A DNA stretch of 64,000 nucleotides, taken from Cytobacillus sp. NJ13 (lineage in GTDB: Bacteria > Bacillota > Bacilli > Bacillales > Cytobacillaceae). The notes beneath the pieces are model-generated. The model was not told where the DNA came from, did not search any database, and saw only the letters and a list, made by a program, of their open reading frames with translations. Position numbers and translations under genes: made by a program. Every line of letters starts with the position of its first letter. Within the stretch, counting starts at the first letter, position 1. Positions 27,537 through 35,621 of this stretch are shown in pieces. Location: contig JAUCFP010000006.1 of assembly GCA_030348385.1 (NCBI GenBank), positions 4,739,501 through 4,803,500 on the forward strand, written 5' to 3'.

Positions 27537-28805
27537 ATGGCAGCGGTAAAAGAAAAAATTTCCGAAATTGTCAACGGCAAAAGGGTTATTGTAAAGAAGC
27601 CTGAATTGCTTGCTCCGGCAGGAAACCTTGAAAAGCTGAAAATTGCCGTCCATTATGGTGCAGACGCCGTGTTCATCGGCGGACAGGAATATGGCCTCCG
27701 TTCGAACGCAGGCAACTTCACTTTTGAAGAAATGAAAGAAGGCGTGGAATTCGCCAAAAAATACGGAGCTAAGATTTATGTCACAACCAATATTTTCGCA
27801 CATAACGAAAATATTGATGGTCTTGAGGAGTATTTGCTGGGCCTTAAAGAAGCTGGAGTAGCAGGAATCATTGTAGCAGATCCGCTTATCATTGAAACCT
27901 GCCGCCGTGTTGCCCCGGAAATAGAAGTTCATTTAAGCACGCAGCAATCCCTATCTAACTGGAAGGCAGTCGAGTTCTGGAAAGAAGAAGGCTTGGAGCG
28001 TGTCGTCCTTGCGCGTGAAACAAGTGCGGAGGAAATAAAAGAAATGAAGGAGAAGGTAGACATTGAAATTGAAACCTTCATCCACGGGGCAATGTGTATT
28101 GCTTACTCCGGACGCTGTACACTCAGCAATCATATGACAGCCCGTGATTCCAACAGGGGCGGCTGCTGTCAATCCTGCCGCTGGGATTATGACTTATACC
28201 AGCTTGAAGGCGAGAATGAAGTTCCTTTATACAGTGAAGGAGTTGCTCCTTTTGCAATGAGTCCGAAAGATCTTAAGCTGATTGAATCAATTCCACGTAT
28301 GATTGAACTGGGAATCGACAGCTTAAAAATAGAAGGACGCATGAAATCTATTCATTACATTGCAACAGTAGTCAGCGTGTACCGTAAAGTGATTGATGCC
28401 TATTGTGCAGATCCAGATAACTTCAAGATTAAGCAGGAATGGCTTGAAGAGCTTGATAAATGTGCAAACCGCGAAACAGCTCCTGCTTTCTTTGAAGGGG
28501 TTCCTGGGTATAAAGAGCAAATGTTTGGAAATCATAGCAAAAAGACGAATATCGATTTCGTCGGGCTTGTGCTGGAATACAATCCGGATACAAAAATTGT
28601 TACCCTTCAGCAAAGAAACAAATTTCAGCCTGGAGAGGAAGTTGAATTCTTCGGTCCTGAAATTGACAATTTTACACAAGTCATCGATAAAATATGGGAT
28701 GAAAAAGGCAATGAGCTGGATGCAGCGCGCCATCCGCTTCAGATTGTTCAATTTAAGGTTGATAAGCCGGTATACCCTAACAACATGATGCGAAAGGAGC
28801 TCTAA
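27537..28805 (+). CDS. trhP2: U32-family tRNA hydroxylation protein TrhP2 (YrrO)
   Basis: The 422-residue U32 protein is the likely Fe-S-bearing subunit for 5-hydroxyuridine synthesis. Four cysteines lie in HGAMCIAYSGRC and NRGGCCQSCRW (about 185-220), the [4Fe-4S] ligands of the family. ELLAPAGNLEKLKIAVHYGADAVFIGG (about 22-48) starts the barrel, and IDSLKIEGRMKS is near 262. A C-terminal U32 domain (about 345-420) is present, lacking in TrhP1. GAGGAGGAAGC precedes the ATG; the gap after trhP1 is 35 bases. Confidence 0.92.
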   Translation: MAAVKEKISEIVNGKRVIVKKPELLAPAGNLEKLKIAVHYGADAVFIGGQEYGLRSNAGNFTFEEMKEGVEFAKKYGAKIYVTTNIFAHNENIDGLEEYLLGLKEAGVAGIIVADPLIIETCRRVAPEIEVHLSTQQSLSNWKAVEFWKEEGLERVVLARETSAEEIKEMKEKVDIEIETFIHGAMCIAYSGRCTLSNHMTARDSNRGGCCQSCRWDYDLYQLEGENEVPLYSEGVAPFAMSPKDLKLIESIPRMIELGIDSLKIEGRMKSIHYIATVVSVYRKVIDAYCADPDNFKIKQEWLEELDKCANRETAPAFFEGVPGYKEQMFGNHSKKTNIDFVGLVLEYNPDTKIVTLQQRNKFQPGEEVEFFGPEIDNFTQVIDKIWDEKGNELDAARHPLQIVQFKVDKPVYPNNMMRKEL

Positions 28806-28808
28806 TCA

Positions 28809-29444
28809 ATGAAACGCAAACCCGTTGTAATTGGGGTAGCCGGCGGTTCCGGCTCAGGTAAAACGAGCGTAACCAAAGCGATCTATGACCGCTTCAAAGG
28901 GCACTCAATCCTTATGATAGAACAGGACTATTATTATAAGGATCAGACTCATCTGCCTTTTGAAGAAAGATTGAAAACGAATTATGACCATCCGCTTGCA
29001 TTTGATAACGATTTGCTAATTGAACATATTGAAAGCCTGCTGAGATATGAACCGATTAACAAGCCTGTATATGATTATGCCATGCATACAAGGTCAGAAG
29101 AGGTAATTGAAGTCGAACCAAAGGATGTAATCATCTTAGAAGGTATTCTGATCCTAGAGGATGAGAGGCTCCGTAATTTGATGGATATGAAATTATATGT
29201 AGATACGGATGCCGACCTGCGTATTATCCGCCGCTTATTCAGGGATATAAAAGAACGGGGACGCACCATGGATTCAGTCATAGAACAATATGTGAATGTG
29301 GTACGGCCAATGCATAACCAATTTATTGAGCCTACCAAAAGATATGCTGACATCATTATCCCAGAAGGCGGGCATAATTATGTTGCCATCGATTTAATGG
29401 TCACAAAAATTCAAACAATTCTTGAACAAAAGTCATTTTTATGA
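28809..29444 (+). CDS. udk: Uridine kinase
   Basis: A 211-residue P-loop kinase that phosphorylates uridine and cytidine in pyrimidine salvage. Walker [17 protein letters not shown] is at 9-24, the nucleoside site [17 protein letters not shown] near 37-53, [20 protein letters not shown] near 56, and the lid [17 protein letters not shown] near 140. It starts three bases after trhP2 stops and follows AAAGGAGCTC, so it belongs to the trmR-trhP operon. Confidence 0.96.
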   Translation: MKRKPVVIGVAGGSGSGKTSVTKAIYDRFKGHSILMIEQDYYYKDQTHLPFEERLKTNYDHPLAFDNDLLIEHIESLLRYEPINKPVYDYAMHTRSEEVIEVEPKDVIILEGILILEDERLRNLMDMKLYVDTDADLRIIRRLFRDIKERGRTMDSVIEQYVNVVRPMHNQFIEPTKRYADIIIPEGGHNYVAIDLMVTKIQTILEQKSFL

Positions 29445-29574
29445 AACAATAGCATTGAAAATGTTCTATAGGACTTATCCTTTTACCGAATGGCTGTGTT
29501 AAGATCTGATGCTGATTCTAGCTATAGGCCGTCAGCAAAATCTTCCAGAGCCAGTCAACATAAAAAGATGATCT

Positions 29575-29599
29575 GCGCGCCCTTTAACAAAGGACGCGC
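29575..29599 (+). terminator. Possible weak terminator after udk
   Basis: GCGCG-C-CCTTT / AAAGG-A-CGCGC hairpin with one mismatch; the following TCCTGTTCATTTT is only partly T-rich, so termination may be inefficient and greA could be read through. Confidence 0.45.
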
Positions 29600-29693
29600 T
29601 CCTGTTCATTTTCCTAAAAATATGATAAAAAGAAGTACATACATTATAGAACACATACTTTTAAAGAATGTGTAATTCGAAGGAGTGAAGGTT

Positions 29694-30170
29694 TTGGCTA
29701 CAGAAAAGGTTTTCCCAATGACACAAGCAGGTAAAGAAAAACTTGAGCAGGAACTTGAATATTTAAAATCGGTTAAACGCAAAGAAGTGGTTGAACGTAT
29801 AAAAATCGCAAGAAGCTTCGGAGATCTTTCCGAGAACTCAGAATATGATTCAGCGAAAGAAGAGCAGGCATTTGTTGAGGGCCGGATTACCACTCTTGAA
29901 AATATGATCCGCAATGCAAAGATCATCCAAGAGGAAGAAATGGCCGGAGATATTGTGGGACTTGGCCGTTCCGTTACTTTCGTAGAGCTTCCAGATGGAG
30001 ACGAAGAAACTTACACCATCGTGGGAAGTGCAGAGGCAGATCCTTTTGAAGGAAAAATCTCAAATGATTCTCCTATTGCAAAAAGCCTGATTGGCCGTAC
30101 AGTTGGAGACGAAGTTACTGTTCAGACTCCTGGTGGAGAAATGAACGTACGCATTGTTTCCATTAAATAA
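29694..30170 (+). CDS. greA: Transcription elongation factor GreA
   Basis: A 158-residue factor that stimulates transcript cleavage in backtracked RNA polymerase. The N-terminal coiled coil (about 10-75: [42 protein letters not shown]) carries the acidic tip residues DLSENSEYD. The FKBP-like C-terminal domain runs from about 85. The TTG at 29694 is chosen because AAGGAG lies eight bases upstream and [18 protein letters not shown] is the normal N-terminus; a GTG nine bases earlier is in frame. Confidence 0.96.
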   Translation: MATEKVFPMTQAGKEKLEQELEYLKSVKRKEVVERIKIARSFGDLSENSEYDSAKEEQAFVEGRITTLENMIRNAKIIQEEEMAGDIVGLGRSVTFVELPDGDEETYTIVGSAEADPFEGKISNDSPIAKSLIGRTVGDEVTVQTPGGEMNVRIVSIK

Positions 30171-30191
30171 GAATAGCTGGTTTGAAATCAG

Positions 30192-30227
30192 AAAACCTCG
30201 TCAAGACTTTTGACGAGGTGTTTTTTT
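30192..30227 (+). terminator. greA terminator that also carries the pbpI ribosome binding site
   Basis: Stem ACCTCGTCAA (30195-30204) / TTGACGAGGT (30210-30219) is followed by seven T at 30221-30227. The right arm contains GAGGTG (30215-30220), and the T tract is the exact spacer to the pbpI ATG at 30228. Confidence 0.8.
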
Positions 30228-32021
30228 ATGTGGAGAAAAAGAGCAGTTGGCTGGCTTATCGTAAGTTTCATGGTCCTTTGTTTTCTTATGGGCAGACTGA
30301 TACAGCTGCAGCTTGTTTCAACAGAGCATTTTACAGGCAGAGAAATCAATCTATTGGAAGCGAGTGTACGTCAGCGGTCCCAAGAGATGATCATTGATGC
30401 CGGGAGAGGAAATTTCCTGGATCGCAGCGGAAATCCAATGACATTTGAGAATAAATCTGTTCTTATATTATTCCCCTTCCTTGCAAGAATGGAGTGGGAT
30501 ATAAAGAAGATATCTGAAATTACGGGTGCTTCGGAGTATTCTTTGCGACATTCAGTTGAGAATGCAAAAGAGCCGTTTGCCTTTGGAATCCCAGAGCCAA
30601 TACAGCTGTCATTCGATCAGATGGAGGACATCAATGCATTGAAAATTCCGGGTGTCTTTGCTGTTGAGAAGAAATACAGCCGTTCTGAGAAACCCGCTTC
30701 TCAGCTAATTGGAATTACCGGACAAAATCAGAACGTTTTAAATGAAAGGTATCCGGACAAAGATCTGTCTTCTGACACAATGATCGGCATTACCGGCATG
30801 GAGAAAAGCTTTGATGAGTTTCTGCTTCCTGAAGGGGCATCAAAACTTGTCTATCATGTGGATGCGACAGGCGGACCGCTGTTTGGGATTGATGTAAAAT
30901 ATGTTGAGCCGGCAAACCCCTTTTATCCGGTCAATATTAAAACAACTTTGGACTACGATTTGCAGATGGTGGCCGAAAAATTGGCTGATCAGCATGGGAT
31001 TAAAAAAGGCGGAGTTGTCCTCCTTGATATTGAGACTAATTCGGTTTTGGCAATGGTGTCACGTCCATCCATTAATAAAGATAATCCTTTTGATGAAGAA
31101 AGCAGCGGGACGGTTAATCATATGATTAAACAGCAAATTATGGGATCGGTTTTTAAAACTGTGGTGGCAGCTGCGGCAATTGATCATGGTCTGGACGATC
31201 CGAAAAGGCAATTTGACTGCAGCAGGAAAATAAACGGAGAGCCCGATCTTAAATACCAGCATGGGATGCTGAATTTTAATGATAGCTTTGCCAGAAGCTG
31301 CAATAATACATTTGCTTCCATTGCTAAGGAGCTGAAAGATATTAACCCGGATCTCCTTGAGGAGTATGCAGAAAAGCTTTCATTAATGGGTCCTGTGAGC
31401 TGGCAGGGAGATATTTATCATTTTAATGATTTTAAACAGCTACAAGATGAAGAAAAAGGACGTGTATTTCTGTCTGAAGATGCAAAAAAAGATAGTAATT
31501 TTGCAGGACTGACAGGGATCGGACAGCATGAAGTGAGAGCCACTCCACTTGCTGTTGCCAACATGATGGCAACTATAGCAAGAGGAGGCGAAAAAGAAAT
31601 GGTCCGGGTTGCTTCTGAAATAGAATATAAAAACAGTACATCTCTTATAGAATTCAAGAAGCAGAAGCTGGAGGGGGATATAATTGCCCCTTTTACTGCT
31701 ATGAAGCTTCAAAGGCTGCTTAGGGAAGTAGTAATAAATGAAGAAGGGACCGGCCGCTGGTTTAAAGAACTTCCATACGAAGCTGCAGGTAAATCGGGCA
31801 CTGCAGAAACAGGCATAATGTCAGATGGAAAACAGCTTCACAATAAATGGTTTGCTGGATATTTCCCTTATAAAAATCCTAAATATGCCCTTGTAGCGGT
31901 AAACCTGGAAGTTACTGAAGACACAGGAGGGGTAAATCCGCTTTTTGCTGATATTGTGAAAGAAATCTATAACAATAATCATAAAAAAGAAAATCCTCCA
32001 TCTGGCTCTGCAGACTCTTAA
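30228..32021 (+). CDS. pbpI: Class B penicillin-binding protein (PbpI, PBP4b)
   Basis: A 597-residue transpeptidase. One N-terminal helix (about 7-27: GWLIVSFMVLCFLMG) anchors it; a dimerisation domain follows, then the transpeptidase domain with the catalytic SxxK in MGSVFKTVVAAA near 310, SCN in ARSCNNTFASIA near 362 and KSG in AAGKSGTAETG near 525 (KSG in place of the usual KTG). In B. subtilis pbpI (yrrR) is a sporulation-expressed gene in an operon with yrrS, and the same order is kept here. The ribosome binding site overlaps the greA terminator. Confidence 0.92.
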   Translation: MWRKRAVGWLIVSFMVLCFLMGRLIQLQLVSTEHFTGREINLLEASVRQRSQEMIIDAGRGNFLDRSGNPMTFENKSVLILFPFLARMEWDIKKISEITGASEYSLRHSVENAKEPFAFGIPEPIQLSFDQMEDINALKIPGVFAVEKKYSRSEKPASQLIGITGQNQNVLNERYPDKDLSSDTMIGITGMEKSFDEFLLPEGASKLVYHVDATGGPLFGIDVKYVEPANPFYPVNIKTTLDYDLQMVAEKLADQHGIKKGGVVLLDIETNSVLAMVSRPSINKDNPFDEESSGTVNHMIKQQIMGSVFKTVVAAAAIDHGLDDPKRQFDCSRKINGEPDLKYQHGMLNFNDSFARSCNNTFASIAKELKDINPDLLEEYAEKLSLMGPVSWQGDIYHFNDFKQLQDEEKGRVFLSEDAKKDSNFAGLTGIGQHEVRATPLAVANMMATIARGGEKEMVRVASEIEYKNSTSLIEFKKQKLEGDIIAPFTAMKLQRLLREVVINEEGTGRWFKELPYEAAGKSGTAETGIMSDGKQLHNKWFAGYFPYKNPKYALVAVNLEVTEDTGGVNPLFADIVKEIYNNNHKKENPPSGSADS

Positions 32022-32249
32022 ACAAATATGGTATAGTGTAACTTTCCACATGCTGACGTCGTCCATTTAATTGCTGACAGTACCTTTAGTCCATAGGTTA
32101 TTTCTTTTAAGATAACCTGATTCCATGTTAGAATGTTGACAGCCGCTGTTTGGGCAATAGTCTGTCGGCATGCGGCTGGGGTAATGCTTACTAAGCATTT
32201 ATTAATATATTTACCTGAAAGTCTGATAATAGATTGGGGAGGATAAACC

Positions 32250-32912
32250 TTGAAAGGAAATAGCAGAGAATCCCGTTTTGGAAAACGGGAAAAAAGAAAA
32301 AAAACAAATATCGTTTTAAATAGTCTTATTGCACTTGTTATCGTCTTGATTATTTTTGTCTCTGCCAAAATATTCTTTGGCGGAAATAATGACCAGGCAA
32401 TGCCGGCTGATGAACAGACAGCATCTGAGAATGAATCAAAACAAAATGATAATAAAGACCAGGGCAAAAACGTGGAGCAGGATAAAGAGGACGAGAATAT
32501 AGATAAGAATTCCGAAGAGGAAGAAAAAGAGGCAGAAGAAAATGAAGCCGAAGAGGAATCAGAAGAAGATAAAGAACAAGTCGTGACAGAAGGCGGAAGT
32601 GCGCCTGATGTGGAAAAAACGATCGAAAATCCAGCATGGAAACCAGTTGGTACATCTCAATCCGGGGAACATACTGCTGTTTATGATCAAAATTCTGCTG
32701 ATTGGCAGGAAATGCTCAATGCCATTACCTATGCTACCGGAGTTGATCAGGGCAATATGACTGTATGGTTCCTTGGCAATAATGGGCCAAACAGCTCTGT
32801 CGGGACAATTTCCACAAAAGATCAAAGCGAAAAGTACCGTGTCTATATAGACTGGGTTGACGGAGAAGGCTGGAAGCCATCCAAAGTAGAAGTATTAAAT
32901 GAAATCAATTAA
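32250..32912 (+). CDS. yrrS: YrrS family protein (DUF1510)
   Basis: A 220-residue protein with a basic cytoplasmic N-terminus (GNSRESRFGKREKRKK), one membrane helix at about 23-45, a long highly acidic repeat-like stretch of Glu, Asp, Asn and Lys (about 50-110) and a conserved C-terminal domain (PAWKPVGTSQSGEHTA to the end). Function is unknown; the link to pbpI suggests a cell-wall task. TTG start after GGGGAGGA. The 228-base gap to pbpI carries imperfect hairpins (AGGTTAT / ATAACCT near 32094). Confidence 0.85.
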   Translation: MKGNSRESRFGKREKRKKTNIVLNSLIALVIVLIIFVSAKIFFGGNNDQAMPADEQTASENESKQNDNKDQGKNVEQDKEDENIDKNSEEEEKEAEENEAEEESEEDKEQVVTEGGSAPDVEKTIENPAWKPVGTSQSGEHTAVYDQNSADWQEMLNAITYATGVDQGNMTVWFLGNNGPNSSVGTISTKDQSEKYRVYIDWVDGEGWKPSKVEVLNEIN

Positions 32913-32942
32913 TAAGGACGCCTTGGCGTCCTTATTTTTTTA
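32912..32942. terminator. Terminator between yrrS and the DUF2536 gene
   Basis: TAAGGACGCC / GGCGTCCTTA stem with a T run on the plus strand; it overlaps the stop of the convergent gene. Confidence 0.85.
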
Positions 32943-33138
32943 CTTTATAGTGTACCATCGCCGAGTAATAAGTTCTTCCATTCTCATCAAGATGCATTTG
33001 ATGGGAAACGTGATGGACAGATAAAAGGATTGCTTTATTATGCTCAATCTGTGTATTTATTTTCTTTTCAAGCTCTTTTAAATCAAGAGCCTCATAGAAC
33101 TCAACCTTATCTTCTATCAAATCGAACTGAAAATTCAT
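32932..33138 (-). CDS. yrzA: DUF2536 small protein (YrzA-like)
   Basis: A 68-residue soluble protein (MNFQFDLIEDKVEFYEALDL... ending MVHYKVKK) that matches the DUF2536 family in length and in the conserved ELEKKINTQIEHNKAILLSVHHVSHQM core. Function unknown. The ATG follows GAAAGGAAGGG. It is convergent with yrrS and divergent from mtnN, as in B. subtilis. Confidence 0.8.
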   Translation of the reverse strand: MNFQFDLIEDKVEFYEALDLKELEKKINTQIEHNKAILLSVHHVSHQMHLDENGRTYYSAMVHYKVKK

Positions 33139-33344
33139 TGTGATTCCCTTCCTTTCAATACTGTTTTACAATATTTATTTTATGGGGTGCATTTTAGTCT
33201 GGCAACTTTCAAATCTGGATAGATTTCCGAATATGGTAAACATCCCGTCTAAGATGGTAGAATAGAGTTTGGATACTGCATATGGGCATTCTAATACTGA
33301 TGAATGCAATCAAAAGCTTAGAAAAATGAGAAAGAGGTTTTATA

Positions 33345-34043
33345 ATGAAAATAGCTATTATTGGAGCAATGGAAGAGGAAGTTACTTTACTTAGAGATAA
33401 AATAGAAGACAGGCACCAGGAAACTATTGCCGGATGCGAGTTTACAGCTGGTAAAATGAATGGCGCAGACGTTGTGCTTCTCCGTTCAGGAATAGGTAAA
33501 GTAAACGCAGCCATGTCCACTGCTATTCTTTTGGAGAGATATAAGCCGGATTATGTAATCAATACGGGTTCTGCTGGAGGCTTTAATCCAGAACTGAATG
33601 TGGGCGATGCGGTAATCTCAACAGAGGTTAGGCATCATGATGTAGACGTTACCGCTTTTGGCTACGAATATGGACAAGTGCCGCAATTGCCGCCTGCTTT
33701 TGAAGCAGACGGCAGTCTGGTGCAGATCGCTGAAGCGTGTGCAAAGGAAATCGGGGATATCCAGGTTGTCAGAGGGTTAATTGCAACAGGTGATTCCTTC
33801 ATGAATGATCCGGCAAGAGTGGATTATATCCGTGATAAATTTACAGACTTGCAGGCAGTAGAAATGGAAGCAGCGGCGGTGGCACAGGTTGCCCATCAAT
33901 TTCAGACTCCTTTTGTTGTCATTCGTGCACTCTCTGATATTGCTGGAAAAGAATCCGATGTTTCATTTGAGCAATTTTTGGAGAAGGCGGCACTTCATTC
34001 TGCTACGCTGGTAATGAAGATTGTGGATGCCCTAAAGCAGTAA
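33345..34043 (+). CDS. mtnN: 5'-methylthioadenosine/S-adenosylhomocysteine nucleosidase
   Basis: A 232-residue purine nucleosidase that cleaves adenine from MTA and SAH, recycling methionine and methyl-cycle products. Seen are [20 protein letters not shown] with Glu12-type general acid, [16 protein letters not shown] near 75, [13 protein letters not shown] near 144, and the catalytic pair [15 protein letters not shown] (Glu near 173) with IRALSDIAG (Asp near 197). AGAAAGAGG precedes the ATG. The B. subtilis neighbours yrrT, mccA and mccB are missing; the next gene is yrhC. Confidence 0.96.
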   Translation: MKIAIIGAMEEEVTLLRDKIEDRHQETIAGCEFTAGKMNGADVVLLRSGIGKVNAAMSTAILLERYKPDYVINTGSAGGFNPELNVGDAVISTEVRHHDVDVTAFGYEYGQVPQLPPAFEADGSLVQIAEACAKEIGDIQVVRGLIATGDSFMNDPARVDYIRDKFTDLQAVEMEAAAVAQVAHQFQTPFVVIRALSDIAGKESDVSFEQFLEKAALHSATLVMKIVDALKQ

Positions 34044-34060
34044 TTAAAGATAACGGCGTT

Positions 34061-34094
34061 TTGGCGGCTTTTCATCATGGGGAGCCGTCTTTTC
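34061..34094 (+). terminator. Likely terminator after mtnN
   Basis: GGCGGCT / AGCCGTC stem (one G-T pair) and a TTTT tract. Confidence 0.55.
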
Positions 34095-34129
34095 GTCTTA
34101 TCAGAATCTATATGTTTGAACTTTGATAA

Positions 34130-34160
34130 CTGTCTAGCTTCAGGCGCCTTCCGCTTTTCT
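34130..34160. repeat. Short derivative of the CTGTCTAGC...GCGCTT...CTTTTCT intergenic repeat
   Basis: CTGTCTAGCTTCAGGCGCC followed by TTCCGCTTTTCT keeps both ends of the longer element at 61201-61326 but lacks its middle. It lies between mtnN and yrhC, where mccA and mccB stand in B. subtilis. Confidence 0.7.
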
Positions 34161-34274
34161 AATTTGGATGTTTTTCCCTCGCTTACATTATTTACATCAC
34201 CTTCACATCTGACATATATGTTAAAGTAGGATTATAGTCTTTAATAAGACCTATTCCATAGAAGGTGATAATAA

Positions 34275-34535
34275 ATGAAGAATGAAGCAAAGCATTTATT
34301 TGAAAAAATGGTGGATTTCAAGCGTTTTGCAATTTCTATGCTTGCTGTCGGATCTTTTTTTTACATTGGTTTGATTATCCCTGACACTGCAAATACAGTT
34401 TCTGATTTATATATAATGGCTGGATCTTCTTCAGCTTTCCTCTTTGGCTCAATCCTTTTCTTTATCCTTTCAAAACGATGCCGAAGTAAATTGAATGAAA
34501 CGGATGAAGGCCAGGAATACCTAATGAGGAAATAA
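34275..34535 (+). CDS. yrhC: YrhC-like two-helix membrane protein
   Basis: An 86-residue protein with two hydrophobic segments (about 17-36 and 45-66) joined by a short loop (DTANTVSDLY), and a charged tail (SKRCRSKLNETDEGQEYLMRK). It matches YrhC of B. subtilis in size, helix placement and position after the mtnN genes. Function unknown. GAAGGTGATAATAA precedes the ATG. A terminator follows, after which the micro-gene cluster begins. Confidence 0.75.
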   Translation: MKNEAKHLFEKMVDFKRFAISMLAVGSFFYIGLIIPDTANTVSDLYIMAGSSSAFLFGSILFFILSKRCRSKLNETDEGQEYLMRK

Positions 34536-34543
34536 ATAATATG

Positions 34544-34573
34544 AACGTCCGGAGTTCCGGGCGTTTTTTTTTT
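34544..34573 (+). terminator. Terminator after yrhC
   Basis: AACGTCCGG / CCGGGCGTT hairpin followed by ten T. Confidence 0.85.
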
Positions 34574-34609
34574 ATAAAATAAAAATTTAATAAAAATGAT
34601 CAAAAAAGG

Positions 34610-34638
34610 TTTACAAATTATATAATCGTGGATATAAT
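34610..34638 (+). promoter_or_regulatory. Strong sigma-A promoter of the micro-gene cluster
   Basis: TTTACA at 34610-34615 and TATAAT at 34633-34638 with a 17-bp spacer; start near 34645. It is the only good promoter between the yrhC terminator and the YrzI gene. Confidence 0.75.
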
Positions 34639-34680
34639 TACCAATGTAAGTGAAAAATTCTAAAAAGGAGGTCGAATGAA

Positions 34681-34761
34681 ATGATGTTAAAGGCAATTGT
34701 ATTAGATGCACAGCTAAATAAATATTTTACGAATTCGACCTACATGGAATGGATCGCTTAA
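34681..34761 (+). CDS. 26-residue peptide with self-complementary ribosome binding site
   Basis: The frame encodes MMLKAIVLDAQLNKYFTNST... ending MEWIA; it has no membrane segment. AAGGAGG lies at 34665-34671. AGGTCGAAT (34669-34677) is perfectly complementary to ATTCGACCT (34733-34741) inside the gene, so the transcript can fold to hide part of the ribosome binding site. A strong promoter stands upstream and two terminator hairpins downstream. No family recognised. It may be a leader peptide or an independent micro-gene. Confidence 0.5.
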   Translation: MMLKAIVLDAQLNKYFTNSTYMEWIA

Positions 34762-34790
34762 ATTTGCTTAATTGACATTACATATCCATG

Positions 34791-34821
34791 CCGCAGGGAG
34801 AATTGTGCCCTGCGGTTTTTT
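34791..34821 (+). terminator. Strong terminator between the 26-residue peptide gene and yrzI
   Basis: Perfect 8-bp GC-rich stem CCGCAGGG / CCCTGCGG with a 9-nt loop and six T. Confidence 0.88.
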
Positions 34822-34835
34822 ATGCCTTATGGCCA

Positions 34836-34869
34836 GGCCGCTGGGAGTGTATCTCTTTGCGGCTTTTTT
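34836..34869 (+). terminator. Second, weaker terminator-like hairpin before yrzI
   Basis: GGCCGC (34836) / GCGGCT (34859) stem with a 17-nt loop, then six T at 34864-34869. Confidence 0.5.
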
Positions 34870-34910
34870 GTGCCTTCAGGCTGGATATGAAAGAGGAGGT
34901 GGAATATCTA

Positions 34911-35051
34911 ATGACATTAAATATATTATTTTTGACAGTCACAATAAAAAAACGTCAATTATCAGCAGAAGATGTTGTTCGCGAACAAATGGCTAAAAAA
35001 ATTATTGATCAAAACCGTGATCGTCAATTCTCTATTTACCGTCCATTTTAA
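34911..35051 (+). CDS. yrzI: YrzI family small protein
   Basis: A 46-residue protein: hydrophobic start MTLNILFLTVTI, basic turn KKRQ, then a polar amphipathic helix (AEDVVREQMAKKIIDQNRD). This matches the YrzI family of Bacillaceae, whose function is unknown. AGAGGAGGTGG lies eight bases before the ATG. No promoter is visible between the two upstream hairpins and the start, so expression may need read-through from the 34610 promoter. Confidence 0.8.
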   Translation: MTLNILFLTVTIKKRQLSAEDVVREQMAKKIIDQNRDRQFSIYRPF

Positions 35052-35088
35052 TTTCAGTAATAAAAAATTAGGAAAGGTGGTTTGCTAA

Positions 35089-35148
35089 ATGTTTTACATT
35101 TTACAAGGACGTCAGGCAATTTTCTGGGTGGAGAAAGATTCCACCTAA
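35089..35148 (+). CDS. 19-residue peptide
   Basis: The frame encodes MFYILQGRQAIFWVEKDST. Evidence for translation is the strong ribosome binding site AGGAAAGGTGG with about eight bases to the ATG, and its place between two YrzI-type genes. No homologue recognised; it could be a coupling or leader peptide. Confidence 0.4.
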   Translation: MFYILQGRQAIFWVEKDST

Positions 35149-35173
35149 CGAAACAGTTAGGAGGGAAGGAGCC

Positions 35174-35227
35174 ATGTCTCTGCATATATTAATTTTAACG
35201 CTGAAATTCCGCAGGAAAAGGAATTGA
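35174..35227 (+). CDS. 17-residue YrzI-like mini-peptide
   Basis: The frame encodes MSLHILILTLKFRRKRN. Its layout copies the N-terminus of the YrzI protein 260 bp upstream (M-T/S-L-N/H-I-L-hydrophobic, then KKR/RRKR) but lacks the amphipathic tail. TTAGGAGGGAAGGAG precedes the ATG. It looks like a truncated duplicate that keeps its translation start, or a functional short form. Confidence 0.5.
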   Translation: MSLHILILTLKFRRKRN

Positions 35228-35333
35228 CCCATTTGGTCACGATTAACAGAATGTTCACAATCTCCTTCTTTTTTGTAGCAAAAGCCATGTTACATTAAAG
35301 AAAATAAGGAAATTTAAAAAAGGAGTGTGAAAG

Positions 35334-35414
35334 ATGTTCTGGATTGTAATGGGATTAGTTGTTTGCGGTTCTATCGGCTGCATTATTTCTGCTGAGGTAA
35401 GCGTAATAGAATAA
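35334..35414 (+). CDS. 26-residue single-helix membrane peptide
   Basis: The frame encodes MFWIVMGLVVCGSIGCIISA and six further residues ending in EVSVIE; residues 2-19 form one membrane helix with two cysteines. AAAAGGAGTGTG precedes the ATG. A shared terminator follows, convergent with the 54-residue protein on the other strand. Family unknown. Confidence 0.5.
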   Translation: MFWIVMGLVVCGSIGCIISAEVSVIE

Positions 35415-35427
35415 CATGCCATAAAAG

Positions 35428-35469
35428 AAAAGGACTGACTTTTTTAATATCTAAAGTCAGTCCTTTTTA
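35428..35469. terminator. Bidirectional terminator between small membrane-protein genes
   Basis: AAAAGGACTGACTTT / AAAGTCAGTCCTTTT stem; it overlaps the end of the reverse-strand gene. Confidence 0.85.
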
Positions 35470-35621
35470 TATGGAAAAATCCATAGAAATAAAACGATTG
35501 CCAAAGTTGCGAGCAATATTAGCAAGGTATTTAAAGAAAATCCTTCGAAAATGAATTTTGCAAGGCTGTCCATTAGAACAATGAAAAAAACAAGAGCCAG
35601 AATAACGCGCTGCGGGTTCAA
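35457..35621 (-). CDS. 54-residue two-helix membrane protein
   Basis: The reverse strand encodes MNPQRVILALVFFIVLMDSL... ending FPYKKD, with helices at about 5-20 and 30-50. TTG start at 35621; AAGAGGGAAA lies upstream. Family unknown. It stands alone between the micro-gene cluster and the CotB-like operon. Confidence 0.55.
   Translation of the reverse strand: MNPQRVILALVFFIVLMDSLAKFIFEGFSLNTLLILLATLAIVLFLWIFPYKKD

Noticed and set aside
34788-35051. Long reading of the YrzI frame from 34788
   Set aside because: It spans two terminator hairpins and ignores the AGAGGAGGTGG site before 34911.
34681-35414. Type I toxin-antitoxin system as a firm call
   Set aside because: No antisense promoter or antitoxin RNA was found on the reverse strand, and only one of the peptides is clearly a membrane helix.
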